A program made the position numbers and the translations under genes. Source: Rickettsia typhi (lineage in GTDB: Bacteria; Pseudomonadota; Alphaproteobacteria; Rickettsiales; UBA1997). From it: DNA of 56,157 nt. The number at the start of each line of letters is the position of its first letter. Positions within the stretch are counted from its first letter, which is position 1. Shown one piece after another: positions 16,791-26,276 of the stretch. The DNA lies in NCBI GenBank assembly GCA_945865905.1, contig CAMBFC010000008.1, positions 1-56,157 of the forward strand. The letters are read 5' to 3'. The notes beneath the pieces were generated by a model. The model was not told where the DNA came from and did no database searches. It worked only from the letters and a program-made list of their open reading frames with translations.

Positions 16791-17777
16791 CTAATTAGTG
16801 AAACAAGTTTGCTGCGTAATCCAAGCTCCATAAGGACCACATTTTTTGCTGCGCAGCACTGTATTTGGAGTTGTGCAAAAAGAATTTACTCCAGCTACTT
16901 TGTAATAAGATGTTTGTCCATAATAAGCCGTTGTATAATTTGTATCTCCTGCACACGGAATCAAAAACATCGCATTAAAATCTATCACCATCTGACTTCT
17001 GGTTTTATAAAATACTATATCATCAAATACATCGCTGCTTGGATTAGAGGCAATGAATGTTACTCTAGTTTCAAATCCTGAAACCAATCCATAATTAGCA
17101 GTATATGGGGTTATTGCAGTGTTAACTGAAGTAGGATAATGCTTCTGCTCATAAGTATCAGTAGAAGTTGCGCTATTTTGCGTTGTTAAAGTAGAGTTAA
17201 AAGCGCCATATTTATTTTGTCCCAAACTAATTAAAGCAAAAGCATTGCCATCAATAACATTAGATGTAGGAACTTGTAAAATTCTAATAACAGATGTGGC
17301 ATCTGTCTCTAAAAAAGAACTAAAATTTGTATTTGACAAAGTAGTTGATGGATAATCTGCGGCGGTGAGATTTTTATTTACAACATAAATCAGTTTATTA
17401 CCAAAACCATCTTCGGCTAATTCTTTTGGCAAGCCTAGAGCTGCAATAGGAACCATACCATAAATTATTGCATTTTGCGCGCTTGATTTATAAACCCCAA
17501 CCGCCGAGCAACCCCCTGCACTACCAACTGAATCACCATAACCAACACTATCGCGAGCAATAATTAAAGAAGCAGGACAAGGCAAACGATAATTGGTTGT
17601 AACAAAATTACCCAACGCTTTATAAATCGCATCCATGCGATCAGTAGTATTTTTTATTTTTGCATTATTTAAAGAAACCGTTGAAGCAGAAAGCGCACCC
17701 GCAATCACAATAGAAATCACCACCAATACAATTGATAATTCAATCAAACTAAAAGCGGTTTTATGATTTTTTTTCAT
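16791..17777 (-). CDS. Prepilin-like secreted protein (second of tandem pair)
   Basis: The 328-residue product has a type III (class of type IV pilins) signal: short basic leader MKKNHKTA, cleavage expected between Ala8 and Phe9, then FSLIELSIVLVVISIV with Glu5 of the mature protein at Glu13. The long domain after the helix includes RLPCPASL, DGFGNKLIYVVNK and paired Cys near the C-terminus (SFCTTPNTVLRSKKCGPYG). It is much longer than a typical major pilin. It aligns along its whole length with the neighbouring gene and starts one base after that gene ends. It may be a minor pilin or pseudopilin; no pilus machinery is in the window. Confidence 0.75.
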   Translation of the reverse strand: MKKNHKTAFSLIELSIVLVVISIVIAGALSASTVSLNNAKIKNTTDRMDAIYKALGNFVTTNYRLPCPASLIIARDSVGYGDSVGSAGGCSAVGVYKSSAQNAIIYGMVPIAALGLPKELAEDGFGNKLIYVVNKNLTAADYPSTTLSNTNFSSFLETDATSVIRILQVPTSNVIDGNAFALISLGQNKYGAFNSTLTTQNSATSTDTYEQKHYPTSVNTAITPYTANYGLVSGFETRVTFIASNPSSDVFDDIVFYKTRSQMVIDFNAMFLIPCAGDTNYTTAYYGQTSYYKVAGVNSFCTTPNTVLRSKKCGPYGAWITQQTCFTN

Positions 17778-17778
17778 T

Positions 17779-18753
17779 TTAAGGGCAAGATATTTTAGTG
17801 ATTGAAGTTCCTAGAATGCCACATTCAACACTTGGAATTATACTAGCATTTGGCGAGCTGCAAGCAGTAGTGCGATATTGAGATTGACCATAATAAACAC
17901 TAGAATATCCAGACCCCGGAGAAGCGCAAGGCACTAAAAATTCTCCCGCAAAATCAGCGATCATATCAGTGCGTTTTTTAGCAAAAACAATATCATCAAA
18001 TGTTTCGCTATCATAATCTGAGGCAGTAAAAGTAATGGCTGAAGCGCGCGAAGAATTAACGCCAAAAGCAGCATTAGAACCAATGATACTTGTTAGCATA
18101 TTTTGCAGCTCATAGGTGCTGGCTCCGCTTGATGAATTTTGCGTTGAAGATCCCGCGTTAAAAGCGCCATATTTATTGGCGCCAAAACTAATTATAACAA
18201 AGGCATTATAATCATTTGCAGCAGCCGACGGCATTGAAATTGTAGCAGGCATTGTTGTGGCACTTGGCACAAGATAACTAAAGCCATTGGCGCTAGTTGT
18301 CGTTGGATATTCTTTTTTTGTATAATATTGATGTACAACATAAGCAAATTTACCACCAAAACCATCTTCGGCAAATTTATCCGCAAGGCCAAGCGCTGCA
18401 GCTGGCACCATGCCATAAACTGGCAGAGGTGATAAAGTTGATGAGGTATAGACTCCTGATCCACTACACGACCCCGCAATGCCAATTTCTGCACCATAAG
18501 CAACTTGAGTTTTAGTGAGGGTTAAAGATGCTGGACATGGTAATCTGTGATTTTTTAGCATAAAACGCCCCAGCGCTTTATAAATCTCATCCATGCGCTC
18601 TTTAGTAATCCTGACTTTCTCGTTATTGATGACAACGGTTGATACCGTAAGCATTCCAGATATAATAATTGAAATTATCAATAGCACAATTGACATTTCA
18701 ATCAAACTGAAGGCGCTTTTGTGACGATTTTTTTTGCTTATTCTCTTCAACAT
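17779..18753 (-). CDS. Prepilin-like secreted protein (first of tandem pair)
   Basis: The 324-residue product has a 14-residue basic leader and the cleavage/methylation motif FSLIEMSIVLLIISII, with the cut expected after Ala14 and the conserved Glu at 19. It shares RLPCPASL, YGMVPAAALGL, DGFGGKFAYVVH and ANKYGAFNAGSSTQNSSSG with the following gene, so the two are paralogues, clearly diverged but still similar in order of motifs. Cys residues near the C-terminus (VPCASPGSG, TTACSSP, VECGILG, KISCP) recur in both. A prepilin peptidase (PilD) is needed for processing and is not seen here. Conserved Ser/Thr-rich loops suggest a surface location. Confidence 0.75.
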   Translation of the reverse strand: MLKRISKKNRHKSAFSLIEMSIVLLIISIIISGMLTVSTVVINNEKVRITKERMDEIYKALGRFMLKNHRLPCPASLTLTKTQVAYGAEIGIAGSCSGSGVYTSSTLSPLPVYGMVPAAALGLADKFAEDGFGGKFAYVVHQYYTKKEYPTTTSANGFSYLVPSATTMPATISMPSAAANDYNAFVIISFGANKYGAFNAGSSTQNSSSGASTYELQNMLTSIIGSNAAFGVNSSRASAITFTASDYDSETFDDIVFAKKRTDMIADFAGEFLVPCASPGSGYSSVYYGQSQYRTTACSSPNASIIPSVECGILGTSITKISCP

Positions 18754-18823
18754 TTAATTTAATATAAAGACAATTGACTTATAATTTTTCTTTAGCATAA
18801 TTACTGGCCTTAATTATATCCGT

Positions 18824-18899
18824 GGGGACATAGCTCAGTTGGTAGAGCACCTGCTTTGCAAGCAGGGGGTCAGGAGTTCGAACCTCCTTGTCTCCACCA
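18824..18899 (+). tRNA. tRNA-Ala (anticodon TGC)
   Basis: The acceptor GGGGACA pairs with TGTCTCC including one G-U. The D-arm is AGCTCAGTTGGTAGAGC. The anticodon stem CCTGC/GCAGG encloses TTTGCAA with TGC at 18857-18859, the T-arm holds GTTCGAACC, and CCA is encoded. It sits alone between the prepilin pair and tdh. Confidence 0.97.
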
Positions 18900-18930
18900 T
18901 ATATTTATCTAATTTTATATTTCTTATCTT

Positions 18931-19878
18931 TTAGCCTAGTTTTTTACGCAAATTTTCTAACATATCTGTCGTCATTTTCGCTAAATCATATTCTGGTTTC
19001 CAGCCCCATTGGTTGCGGCTTGCAGAATCATCGATTGATTTTGGCCATGAATTTGCGATGGCTTGACGAAAATCAGGCTTGTAATCGATTGAAAATTCTG
19101 CAATATGTTTTTTGATCTCACTGGCAATTTCTGCACAAGAAAAACTTATTGCTGCAAAATTAAAGTTGGAATGATTTTGTAATTTAGAAAAATCTGCTTC
19201 GCCAAGATCAATAGTGCCGCGAATTGCATCTGGCATATACATCATTGGCAACACGGTATCAGCTTCAAGAAAACAAGTATATTTTTTATGCTTGATCGCT
19301 TCATAGAAAATTTCAACCGCATAATCAGTGGTTCCGCCGCCTGGTAAAGTTTTATAACTTATTAATCCGGGATAACGCAAGCCACGAATATCCATTTTAT
19401 ATTTTGCCACATAATAGTCGCAGATCAACTCTCCCGCGGCTTTTGAAACACCATACATTGTTTTTGGCAAAATAACTGTTTGCTGCGGAGTATTATCACG
19501 CGGGGTTTCTGGGCCAAAAACTGCAATTGAACTTGGACAAACAATTTGCGCCACACCTAGCTCTCGCGCCACTTCAAGCACATTATACAAACCAATTATA
19601 TTTACATTAAAACATAATTGTGGATTTTTTTCACCTGCCGCAGAAAGAATGGCTGCTAAGTGATGAATTGTATTAATGTTGTGTTTTTTTACAACTTGCG
19701 CAAGACCATTTTTATCAAGCACATCAAGTTTTTCATAAGGATAAAATTCTTCAGCAACTTGCGCAGAATCCTTTACATCAGAAGCGACAACATTTTGTGC
19801 GCCATATTTTTTGCGCAATGCAGCAACAAGCTCTGAACCAATCTGCCCTAGGGCTCCTGTTACTAATATTTTTTTCAT
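18931..19878 (-). CDS. NAD-dependent L-threonine dehydrogenase (short-chain, epimerase-like)
   Basis: This 315-residue SDR-fold enzyme has the NAD motif GALGQIG at 8-14, the catalytic residues Ser116/Ser117, Tyr142 and Lys146 (MYGVSKAAGE), and the stretch LRYPGLISYKTLPGGGTTDY, which marks the epimerase-like L-threonine 3-dehydrogenase group rather than UDP-galactose epimerases. The product, 2-amino-3-oxobutyrate, is normally split to glycine by Kbl, which is not adjacent. purB is two bases upstream on the same strand, so the two share a transcript. Confidence 0.8.
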   Translation of the reverse strand: MKKILVTGALGQIGSELVAALRKKYGAQNVVASDVKDSAQVAEEFYPYEKLDVLDKNGLAQVVKKHNINTIHHLAAILSAAGEKNPQLCFNVNIIGLYNVLEVARELGVAQIVCPSSIAVFGPETPRDNTPQQTVILPKTMYGVSKAAGELICDYYVAKYKMDIRGLRYPGLISYKTLPGGGTTDYAVEIFYEAIKHKKYTCFLEADTVLPMMYMPDAIRGTIDLGEADFSKLQNHSNFNFAAISFSCAEIASEIKKHIAEFSIDYKPDFRQAIANSWPKSIDDSASRNQWGWKPEYDLAKMTTDMLENLRKKLG

Positions 19879-19880
19879 AT

Positions 19881-21191
19881 TTATTTAAAAATTTTGGTAA
19901 AAATTGTATCAATATTTTTTGTGTGATAAGAATTGTCAAATAATTCTTCTAATTTTTTATCACTGATTTTTCCTTTTATTTGAGAATCATTTTTTAATAA
20001 AGTTAAAAAATCAGCATCTTCTTGCCATACTTTCATCGCGTTATTTTGCACAATTTTGTAAGCATCTTCACGCAAGATTTTTGCGTCCTCAATTAGTGCC
20101 AGAAGAACTCTTTGCGAAAAAACTAAACCACCGAGGCGATCAAGATTTTTTTGCATATTTTGCGGATAAACTGCAAGATTTTCGATCATGCCCGTTAAAC
20201 GAACTAACGCAAAATCTAGCGTGACAGTAGCGTCAGGCGCAATCATTCTTTCTACTGACGAATGCGAAATATCGCGCTCATGCCAAAGTGCGACATTTTC
20301 TAATGCAGGCACCACCGCGCTGCGCACAATGCGCGCAAGGCCGCAAAGATTTTCACTTAAAATTGGATTGCGTTTATGCGGCATTGCTGAAGAGCCTTTT
20401 TGCCCAGCTGAAAAATATTCTTCCACTTCTAAAACTTCAGTGCGTTGCAAATGGCGAACTTCAGTTGCAAGATTTTCGATTGATGATGCAATCACGCCCA
20501 GCGTAGCAAAAAACATTGCGTGACGATCGCGCGGAATCACTTGTGACGAAACATCTTCTTCTTGCAACCCCATTTTTGCGGCAACATGTTTTTGCACTGA
20601 CGGATCAACATTAGCAAAAGTGCCTACCGCACCAGATATAGCACAGATTGCTATTTCTTCACGCGCTAACTTTAAGCGCTGCAAATTGCGCTTAAACTCG
20701 GCATAAAAACGCGCCAATTTCAAGCCAAAAGTAACTGGTTCTGCATGAATGCCGTGAGAGCGACCAACGCAAATTGTGTGTTTATGCTCAATAGCGCGCT
20801 TTTTTAGGGCCGCAAGCAACTTCTCTAAATCTTCAATTAATAAATCTGCGGCTTGCGCTAATTGTTTAGAAAGGCAAGTATCCACCACATCAGAGCTAGT
20901 CATGCCAAGATGCACGAAGCGTGAATTTTCTCCAATATGATCAGCGAGATAGGTAAGAAAGGCAATAACATCATGCTTGGTGACCTTTTCAATCTCCAAA
21001 ATTTTTGCAATGTCAAAATTATTTTCGAGTTTTTTGGTGCTGCTCCAAATTTGTGCAGCAGTGCCAGCGGGCACCAATCCTAGATCTTCAAAGGCCTCAA
21101 CTGCAAAAGCTTCGATTTCGAGCCAGATTTGATAACGGTTTTGATCGGTCCAAATTTTTGCCATTTCTTGGCGAGTATAGCGCGGAATCAT
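19881..21191 (-). CDS. purB: PurB, adenylosuccinate lyase
   Basis: PurB cleaves adenylosuccinate to AMP and SAICAR to AICAR in purine synthesis. The fumarase/ASL signature GSSAMPHKRNP is at about 266-276, the catalytic His region RSHGIHAEP at 144-152, and HLGMTSSDVVDT at 94-105. The 436 residues match bacterial PurB of the shorter clade. It is followed two bases later by the threonine dehydrogenase gene, and preceded by a 100-base gap after pepF. Confidence 0.95.
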   Translation of the reverse strand: MIPRYTRQEMAKIWTDQNRYQIWLEIEAFAVEAFEDLGLVPAGTAAQIWSSTKKLENNFDIAKILEIEKVTKHDVIAFLTYLADHIGENSRFVHLGMTSSDVVDTCLSKQLAQAADLLIEDLEKLLAALKKRAIEHKHTICVGRSHGIHAEPVTFGLKLARFYAEFKRNLQRLKLAREEIAICAISGAVGTFANVDPSVQKHVAAKMGLQEEDVSSQVIPRDRHAMFFATLGVIASSIENLATEVRHLQRTEVLEVEEYFSAGQKGSSAMPHKRNPILSENLCGLARIVRSAVVPALENVALWHERDISHSSVERMIAPDATVTLDFALVRLTGMIENLAVYPQNMQKNLDRLGGLVFSQRVLLALIEDAKILREDAYKIVQNNAMKVWQEDADFLTLLKNDSQIKGKISDKKLEELFDNSYHTKNIDTIFTKIFK

Positions 21192-21291
21192 GTTGAGAAA
21201 ATTTTAGGTTTTAAAAATTATTCCAAGACTAGCAGCAATAAAGGAATATTTCAAATTAAAACAACTGGCCTAGCAATCAATGATCCCCGAC

Positions 21292-23052
21292 CTATTCAAT
21301 TTGATCAATATATCCTTTTATAACATCAAGCCCAGCCTGCCAAAACTCTGGCTTGCGAGCATCCAAACCAAATGGTTCAAGCATTTCTTTGTGATGTTTT
21401 GTGCCGCCACTTTTTAGCATTTCTAAATATTTTTCTTCAAAGTTTTTTACCTTGCCAGATTTATAAACTCCGTAAAGCGAATTAACTAAACAATCACCAA
21501 AAGCATAAGCATAAACATAAAATGGCGAGTGAATAAAATGCGGAATATATGACCAGAAAAATTTATATTCATCTTCATATTTAAAGATTGGACCAAGACT
21601 TTCTTTTTGCACTTCCATCCAAAATTCACAGATTTTTTCTAGTGAAATTTCGCCATTTTTTCGCGCATCATGAACTTTTTTCTCGAAACTTAAAAAGGCG
21701 ATTTGCCTTACGGCGGTGCTGATCATATCTTCAACTTTAGCGGCAATAATTAATTTTTTCTTCTTCGCATCTTTTTCATTTTTGAGAATTTTTTGAAAAG
21801 TTAATTGCTCACCAAAAACCGAAGCTGTTTCTGCTAAAGTTAGCGGAGTTGAGCTCATAAAATAGCCCTGCTCTTTTGCTAAATACTGATGCACGCCGTG
21901 CCCCAACTCATGCGCCAAGGTCATTACATCGCGAACCTTGCCTTGATAATTCATCAAAATATAAGGATGCACCGATGGAACACATGGATGCGAAAAAGCC
22001 CCCGAATCCTTACCACTCTTAACTTTTGCATCGATCCAATTCTTCTCAAAAAATATTTTTCCTATTTTTGCAAGTTGAGGAGAAAATTCTTTATAAGCAT
22101 CTAGAACCAGATTCTGCGCATCTTGCCACTCTATTGATTTATTTTCATCAATGGTAAGTGGCGCATTTCTATCCCAATAATTTAGTGATTTTTTTCCTAA
22201 AATTTTTGCTTTAATTTTATAATAACGATGTGAAATTTGTGCATAATTTTCGCGCACTTTTTTTATTAGAATTTCAACAACTTCATCTTCAACAAAATTG
22301 CTCAAATTGCGCGACTGCATTGGATTGGTAAAGCCGCGCCACTCATCATCAATCGCCTTATCTTTAGCTAAAATATTAGTAATAAAAGCAAAAAGTTTGC
22401 TATTATCTTTTAAAGTTTTTCCAATTGCTTTTGCTGCATCTTTGCGAACTTTTTCATCACTATGACTCATCAAATTAAAAATTTCCTGCGAATTTAAAAC
22501 CTTATCGCGATAGCTAAATTGCAGGTTGTTCACCGTTTCATCAAACAATCTCACAAACGCCGCTCGCGAAGAAATATTTTTTTCTAACGAAAATTTTTCT
22601 AACTCATGACTAAGCTGATATTTTTTGAAAGCCCTAATATCGCGGATAAAAGGCTGATATTTTTTTAACGCCACAGATTGCTTCAAAAATGCAGCAATTT
22701 TTTTGTCATCAATTAAATTTATTTCAAGCGCAAAAAAAACTAGATCTTTCTCAAATTTACTAATTTTTTCTGAAATATTTTGATAGAAAGAAACATTATT
22801 TTGATCAGATAAATTAGAAGCATAAATCAAATAAGAATAGCTAGAAATCTTTCCCACCTCTTCTGATATTTTTTCATATTCAATAATTGCCAAAGCAAGC
22901 TGTGAGGCGGATAAAAGCCCAACTTTTTTTAAATATTTTTTAACAAATTTTTGCGTTGCGTCAGAAATTTTTTTTAGATCATCATTAATTTTTTTATCTT
23001 TTGTTGAAGAATAAAAATCTCGTAAATCCCAAGTTGGAAGTTGTTTTTTCAT
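21292..23052 (-). CDS. pepF: Oligoendopeptidase F (M3 zinc peptidase)
   Basis: This cytoplasmic M3-family peptidase degrades short peptides. The zinc site is HELGH at 381-385 (LAHELGHGVHQYL), with the third ligand Glu in TLAETASVFGE about 25 residues later. The N-terminal helical part (1-200) and the PepF C-terminal FIHSPFYVYAYAFGDCLVNS are in place. The 586 residues are normal. It stands as a single gene with gaps on both sides. Confidence 0.92.
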   Translation of the reverse strand: MKKQLPTWDLRDFYSSTKDKKINDDLKKISDATQKFVKKYLKKVGLLSASQLALAIIEYEKISEEVGKISSYSYLIYASNLSDQNNVSFYQNISEKISKFEKDLVFFALEINLIDDKKIAAFLKQSVALKKYQPFIRDIRAFKKYQLSHELEKFSLEKNISSRAAFVRLFDETVNNLQFSYRDKVLNSQEIFNLMSHSDEKVRKDAAKAIGKTLKDNSKLFAFITNILAKDKAIDDEWRGFTNPMQSRNLSNFVEDEVVEILIKKVRENYAQISHRYYKIKAKILGKKSLNYWDRNAPLTIDENKSIEWQDAQNLVLDAYKEFSPQLAKIGKIFFEKNWIDAKVKSGKDSGAFSHPCVPSVHPYILMNYQGKVRDVMTLAHELGHGVHQYLAKEQGYFMSSTPLTLAETASVFGEQLTFQKILKNEKDAKKKKLIIAAKVEDMISTAVRQIAFLSFEKKVHDARKNGEISLEKICEFWMEVQKESLGPIFKYEDEYKFFWSYIPHFIHSPFYVYAYAFGDCLVNSLYGVYKSGKVKNFEEKYLEMLKSGGTKHHKEMLEPFGLDARKPEFWQAGLDVIKGYIDQIE

Positions 23053-23143
23053 ATATTTTTAGTTTTTTTGATCGTACCTCATAGATAAATCAAGTGTTGC
23101 GATAGTTTTATTTTGCGCGCAAGCACAAAGCCCCATAAAAAAA

Positions 23144-24247
23144 TTACCTCTCAAACACCGCTATAACCTCAAGATGCGGACTAGAATAAAACTGATCAAT
23201 AGCAGAAAACTTAACAATCTTAAACCCCTCATCCAACAAAATCTTTGCATCTCGCGCAAAAGTTTTAGGATTACAAGAAACATAAATCAAATTCTGCAAT
23301 TTAGAATTAGCAATTTTATAAATCTGTGGACCAGCGCCATTTCTAGGTGGATTGATGATTGCTAAATCAAATTTAAGCAACTCTCTTTCACTAACTGGAT
23401 ACAACATCAAATCACGATGCTCAGTTTTTACTCTATTGTTAAAACCATTTTTTGTTGCATTTTTTGCAATTGATTTGACCATATCTTCGCTTCCTTCAAA
23501 AGCGTGAATTTCTTTAACCAACTCGACAATCCCAAAGCTGTAAGCGCCAAAACCAGTATAAATATCAGCAACAATAATTTTTTTATCAAATTTATTCTTT
23601 ATAAAATCAGAAATTACTTCTGTAATTTTATGCAAACCATTTTTTGTTGCTTGAATAAAAATATCAGAACCTAAATCTATTTTAAAATTTGGATAATAAA
23701 TTTGATTTGGTTGCAAAATTATAATTGGCGTAATTGTATTTTTTAATCGATAGGAAGCGTTGATTTTAATGGTCTTAGCAAAGGTTGTGATTTTTTGAAT
23801 CTGCGAAAAATTTAGCTCTCTAGCGCAAGAAAAAACTACATCAATAATATTATCAAAAGCAGTAACTGCAATTTGCAAAATGACATTAGCTTCAAAGCTT
23901 TTGCAAAATTCTTGTAATGGCAAAATTAATGTCGAGATTTCTTTTTGCGCAACATAGCAAATATCTATTTCAACCAGATCTTTGCTGCCTTTAGCAAAGA
24001 ATCCCAATTTATTTTTTGTATCAAGCTGCAAAACAATTTTTCTTCTACTATGAGGTCCAACAGAGAAAAATTCTGGATTCTGTAAAATATTTTGATTTTT
24101 TATATCAACAAGAATTTCTGCCAAATCTTTTTTAAGACTATCAATTTTTATTTTTTGATATTCGTCGTTAGAAATGTCAAGATATGAGCAGCCTCCACAA
24201 CTAGGAAAGAAGCGGCATCGCAAGTTTTGTTCGTTATTATTTTTCAT
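23144..24247 (-). CDS. TrmA/RlmD-type 23S rRNA or tRNA uracil-5 methyltransferase
   Basis: The 367-residue protein carries an N-terminal Fe-S cluster motif (CRFFPSCGGC) followed by SAM-binding IVADIYTGFGAYSFG, the conserved INPPRNGAG and the catalytic Cys in LIYVSCNPKTFARD near residue 330. This order marks the TrmA/RlmC/RlmD family of m5U methyltransferases. Which uridine it modifies cannot be told from sequence. The TRAM domain found in RlmD is absent. I chose ATG 24247; an upstream GTG at 24289 would add 14 residues and overlap murJ by 32 bases. Confidence 0.88.
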   Translation of the reverse strand: MKNNNEQNLRCRFFPSCGGCSYLDISNDEYQKIKIDSLKKDLAEILVDIKNQNILQNPEFFSVGPHSRRKIVLQLDTKNKLGFFAKGSKDLVEIDICYVAQKEISTLILPLQEFCKSFEANVILQIAVTAFDNIIDVVFSCARELNFSQIQKITTFAKTIKINASYRLKNTITPIIILQPNQIYYPNFKIDLGSDIFIQATKNGLHKITEVISDFIKNKFDKKIIVADIYTGFGAYSFGIVELVKEIHAFEGSEDMVKSIAKNATKNGFNNRVKTEHRDLMLYPVSERELLKFDLAIINPPRNGAGPQIYKIANSKLQNLIYVSCNPKTFARDAKILLDEGFKIVKFSAIDQFYSSPHLEVIAVFER

Positions 24248-24257
24248 CGGATAATTT

Positions 24258-25817
24258 TTATGATTTCTTTCTTCTGCGAAACAATCCACTGCTTAATAAA
24301 ATATTTAAACTACCCGAAAAATAGGCCGCAACAAAATAAATTATCAATCCAATAATGATCATTATGATTAACTCAATAATACGATTCACAACTTCACTTG
24401 CTGCAAAAAAATCTTTCATCAATAACAGGGTAACGGCCATCAAAATAGCCGGCACAATAATTTTTAATAGTTTGGATAAAAAGTTTTTTTCAAAATAAAA
24501 ATGTTTTTTGCTTAATAATCTTGTAATTAAAAGCGCTAAATTTAGGTAAGAAGAAATAATCGAAGCAAGAATTATTCCCACATATCCATATCCTTGAAAG
24601 AAAAAAACTGCATTTAAAACCGCATTACTAAACAAACAAATTATTGCAATCATCATTGGTGTACGAGTATCGCCGCGTGAGAAGAATGCTGGCTCCATAA
24701 CCTTTACCAAAACATAAGCGGGCAATCCATAAGAATAAAATTGCAAAGCTCGCGCAACAAAAAAGCTTTCTTCATGAGTGAATTTTCCGCGCTCAAAAAG
24801 GGCCACAATAATAGGATAAGCAAGACAAGTAAGTGCAAGAGTTGCAGGAATAACCATGATCAAACCAACTTCTAGCGCCAAATTTTGCAACTTAATTGCG
24901 CCATCAATTTCTTTATCTTTAATTTTGCGCGACATCGCTGGAAGAAGTGCTATTCCTATTGCGATGCCAATCATTGCTAACGGCAACTGGTTAATGCGAT
25001 CAGCATAATATAGGTAAGAAATTGCACCCGTAATCATACTCGCAAAAATCGAATCAACCAATAAATTAATTTGCAAAACATTAGCACCAATCACACCAGG
25101 TAATAATTTTTTGAAAAATTTTTTAATATCAGTATTGCGAAATAATTTTAATGAAAATGATTTGGGATAAAGCAACATTCGCTCTTTAATAGTAAAAGTA
25201 ATCAACCATAAAAACTGCAAAATCCCCGCAATAAAAACACCCCAAGAAAGAGCGTAGGCATAGTTTGGAGCCATTGATCCAAAAACAAATAATGAGGCAA
25301 TCAAAGTAACATTAAGAATTATTGGTGATGAGGCCGGAACTGCAAATTTGCCAAGAGAATTTAATATTCCTGAGCATAAAGCCACCAAAGAAATAAAAAT
25401 TAGATAAAAAATTGTGATGCGCGATAAATTAACAAGAAGGGTAAATTTTTCTGGATCACTGACAAATCCGGGAAAGAGAATTTTCATCAAAAATGGCATG
25501 AAAATTTGAAATAGCAAAGTGAAGATCAGCAGCGAATAAAGCAATATCGAAAACACATTCTGCGCAAAATGTTTTTCATCCATATCACTATTTTTATCAC
25601 GCAATTTATCGACAAAAATCGGCACAAATGCTGAGTTCATCGCACCTTCTCCAAATACACGGCGAAAAAAATTTGGCAAACGAAATGCTGCAAAAAAAGC
25701 ATCAGACATCATGCTAACGCCAACAAATTGTGCGATCAAAATATCGCGAACAAATCCGACAATACGAGATAGGGAAATAAAAAAAGAAACCGTAAAGGCT
25801 GATCGCATAACTGACAT
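24258..25817 (-). CDS. murJ: MurJ, lipid II flippase
   Basis: MurJ flips lipid II across the inner membrane for peptidoglycan assembly. The 519 residues contain about 14 hydrophobic helices. The N-terminus (SRIVGFVRDILIAQFVGVSMMSDAFF, read in two parts, positions 17-42) and MNSAFVPIF are MviN/MurJ signatures; Arg residues of the central cavity lie in that region. LMEPAFFSRGDTRTP-like sequence (MEPAFFSRGDTRTP) is also kept. Together with lpxC it implies a Gram-negative wall. It overlaps nothing once the RNA methyltransferase start is set at 24247. Confidence 0.93.
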   Translation of the reverse strand: MSVMRSAFTVSFFISLSRIVGFVRDILIAQFVGVSMMSDAFFAAFRLPNFFRRVFGEGAMNSAFVPIFVDKLRDKNSDMDEKHFAQNVFSILLYSLLIFTLLFQIFMPFLMKILFPGFVSDPEKFTLLVNLSRITIFYLIFISLVALCSGILNSLGKFAVPASSPIILNVTLIASLFVFGSMAPNYAYALSWGVFIAGILQFLWLITFTIKERMLLYPKSFSLKLFRNTDIKKFFKKLLPGVIGANVLQINLLVDSIFASMITGAISYLYYADRINQLPLAMIGIAIGIALLPAMSRKIKDKEIDGAIKLQNLALEVGLIMVIPATLALTCLAYPIIVALFERGKFTHEESFFVARALQFYSYGLPAYVLVKVMEPAFFSRGDTRTPMMIAIICLFSNAVLNAVFFFQGYGYVGIILASIISSYLNLALLITRLLSKKHFYFEKNFLSKLLKIIVPAILMAVTLLLMKDFFAASEVVNRIIELIIMIIIGLIIYFVAAYFSGSLNILLSSGLFRRRKKS

Positions 25818-25853
25818 CGGACAACTTATTTAATGAATATAAGGCGCGCAATT

Positions 25854-26273
25854 TTAATGAGTAATATAACCCACAAAATTAGTAAAAAATAACAGATCAG
25901 TAGCTATACACATTGCGATAGGATTCCATTTTGAAATAGATTCTTGCAAAAGCAATTTTCTCATAAATGAGCGCGGAGCGTTCTTCCACTTCTCTTCGCG
26001 GATCTTTTTTTGTTCTTCTTTAGTTAATTGCGGCTTTTTTGGTTTGCATTTTATTAAAGCATAAATATGCCAAATAAAATAAATCATCCCAATCCAAGAA
26101 AGCAATAAATCAAGAAACTTAGAATCAATTTTTAAAATAATAGTATCTACAACTAAATAAAAAAATGCGTAAGCAAGCAAGCCCCACCAGCGAATCACGA
26201 TCTTAATATCTTCTTGACCTTTTAAACAAGCTCGAAAAGATGCATCGATTTTATGTAATATTTCTGTACTCAT
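25854..26273 (-). CDS. Small membrane protein, unknown function
   Basis: The 139-residue product has two hydrophobic segments near 28-48 and 52-75 (LLSWIGMIYFIWHIYALIKC), then a charged, Lys-rich loop (PQLTKEEQKKIREEKWKN) and a last weak hydrophobic stretch at 118-135. I do not recognise the family. It starts three bases after nuoC on the same strand, taking the place usually held by nuoD, and is followed by murJ after 36 bases. Possibly lineage-specific. Confidence 0.65.
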   Translation of the reverse strand: MSTEILHKIDASFRACLKGQEDIKIVIRWWGLLAYAFFYLVVDTIILKIDSKFLDLLLSWIGMIYFIWHIYALIKCKPKKPQLTKEEQKKIREEKWKNAPRSFMRKLLLQESISKWNPIAMCIATDLLFFTNFVGYITH

Positions 26274-26276
26274 AAA

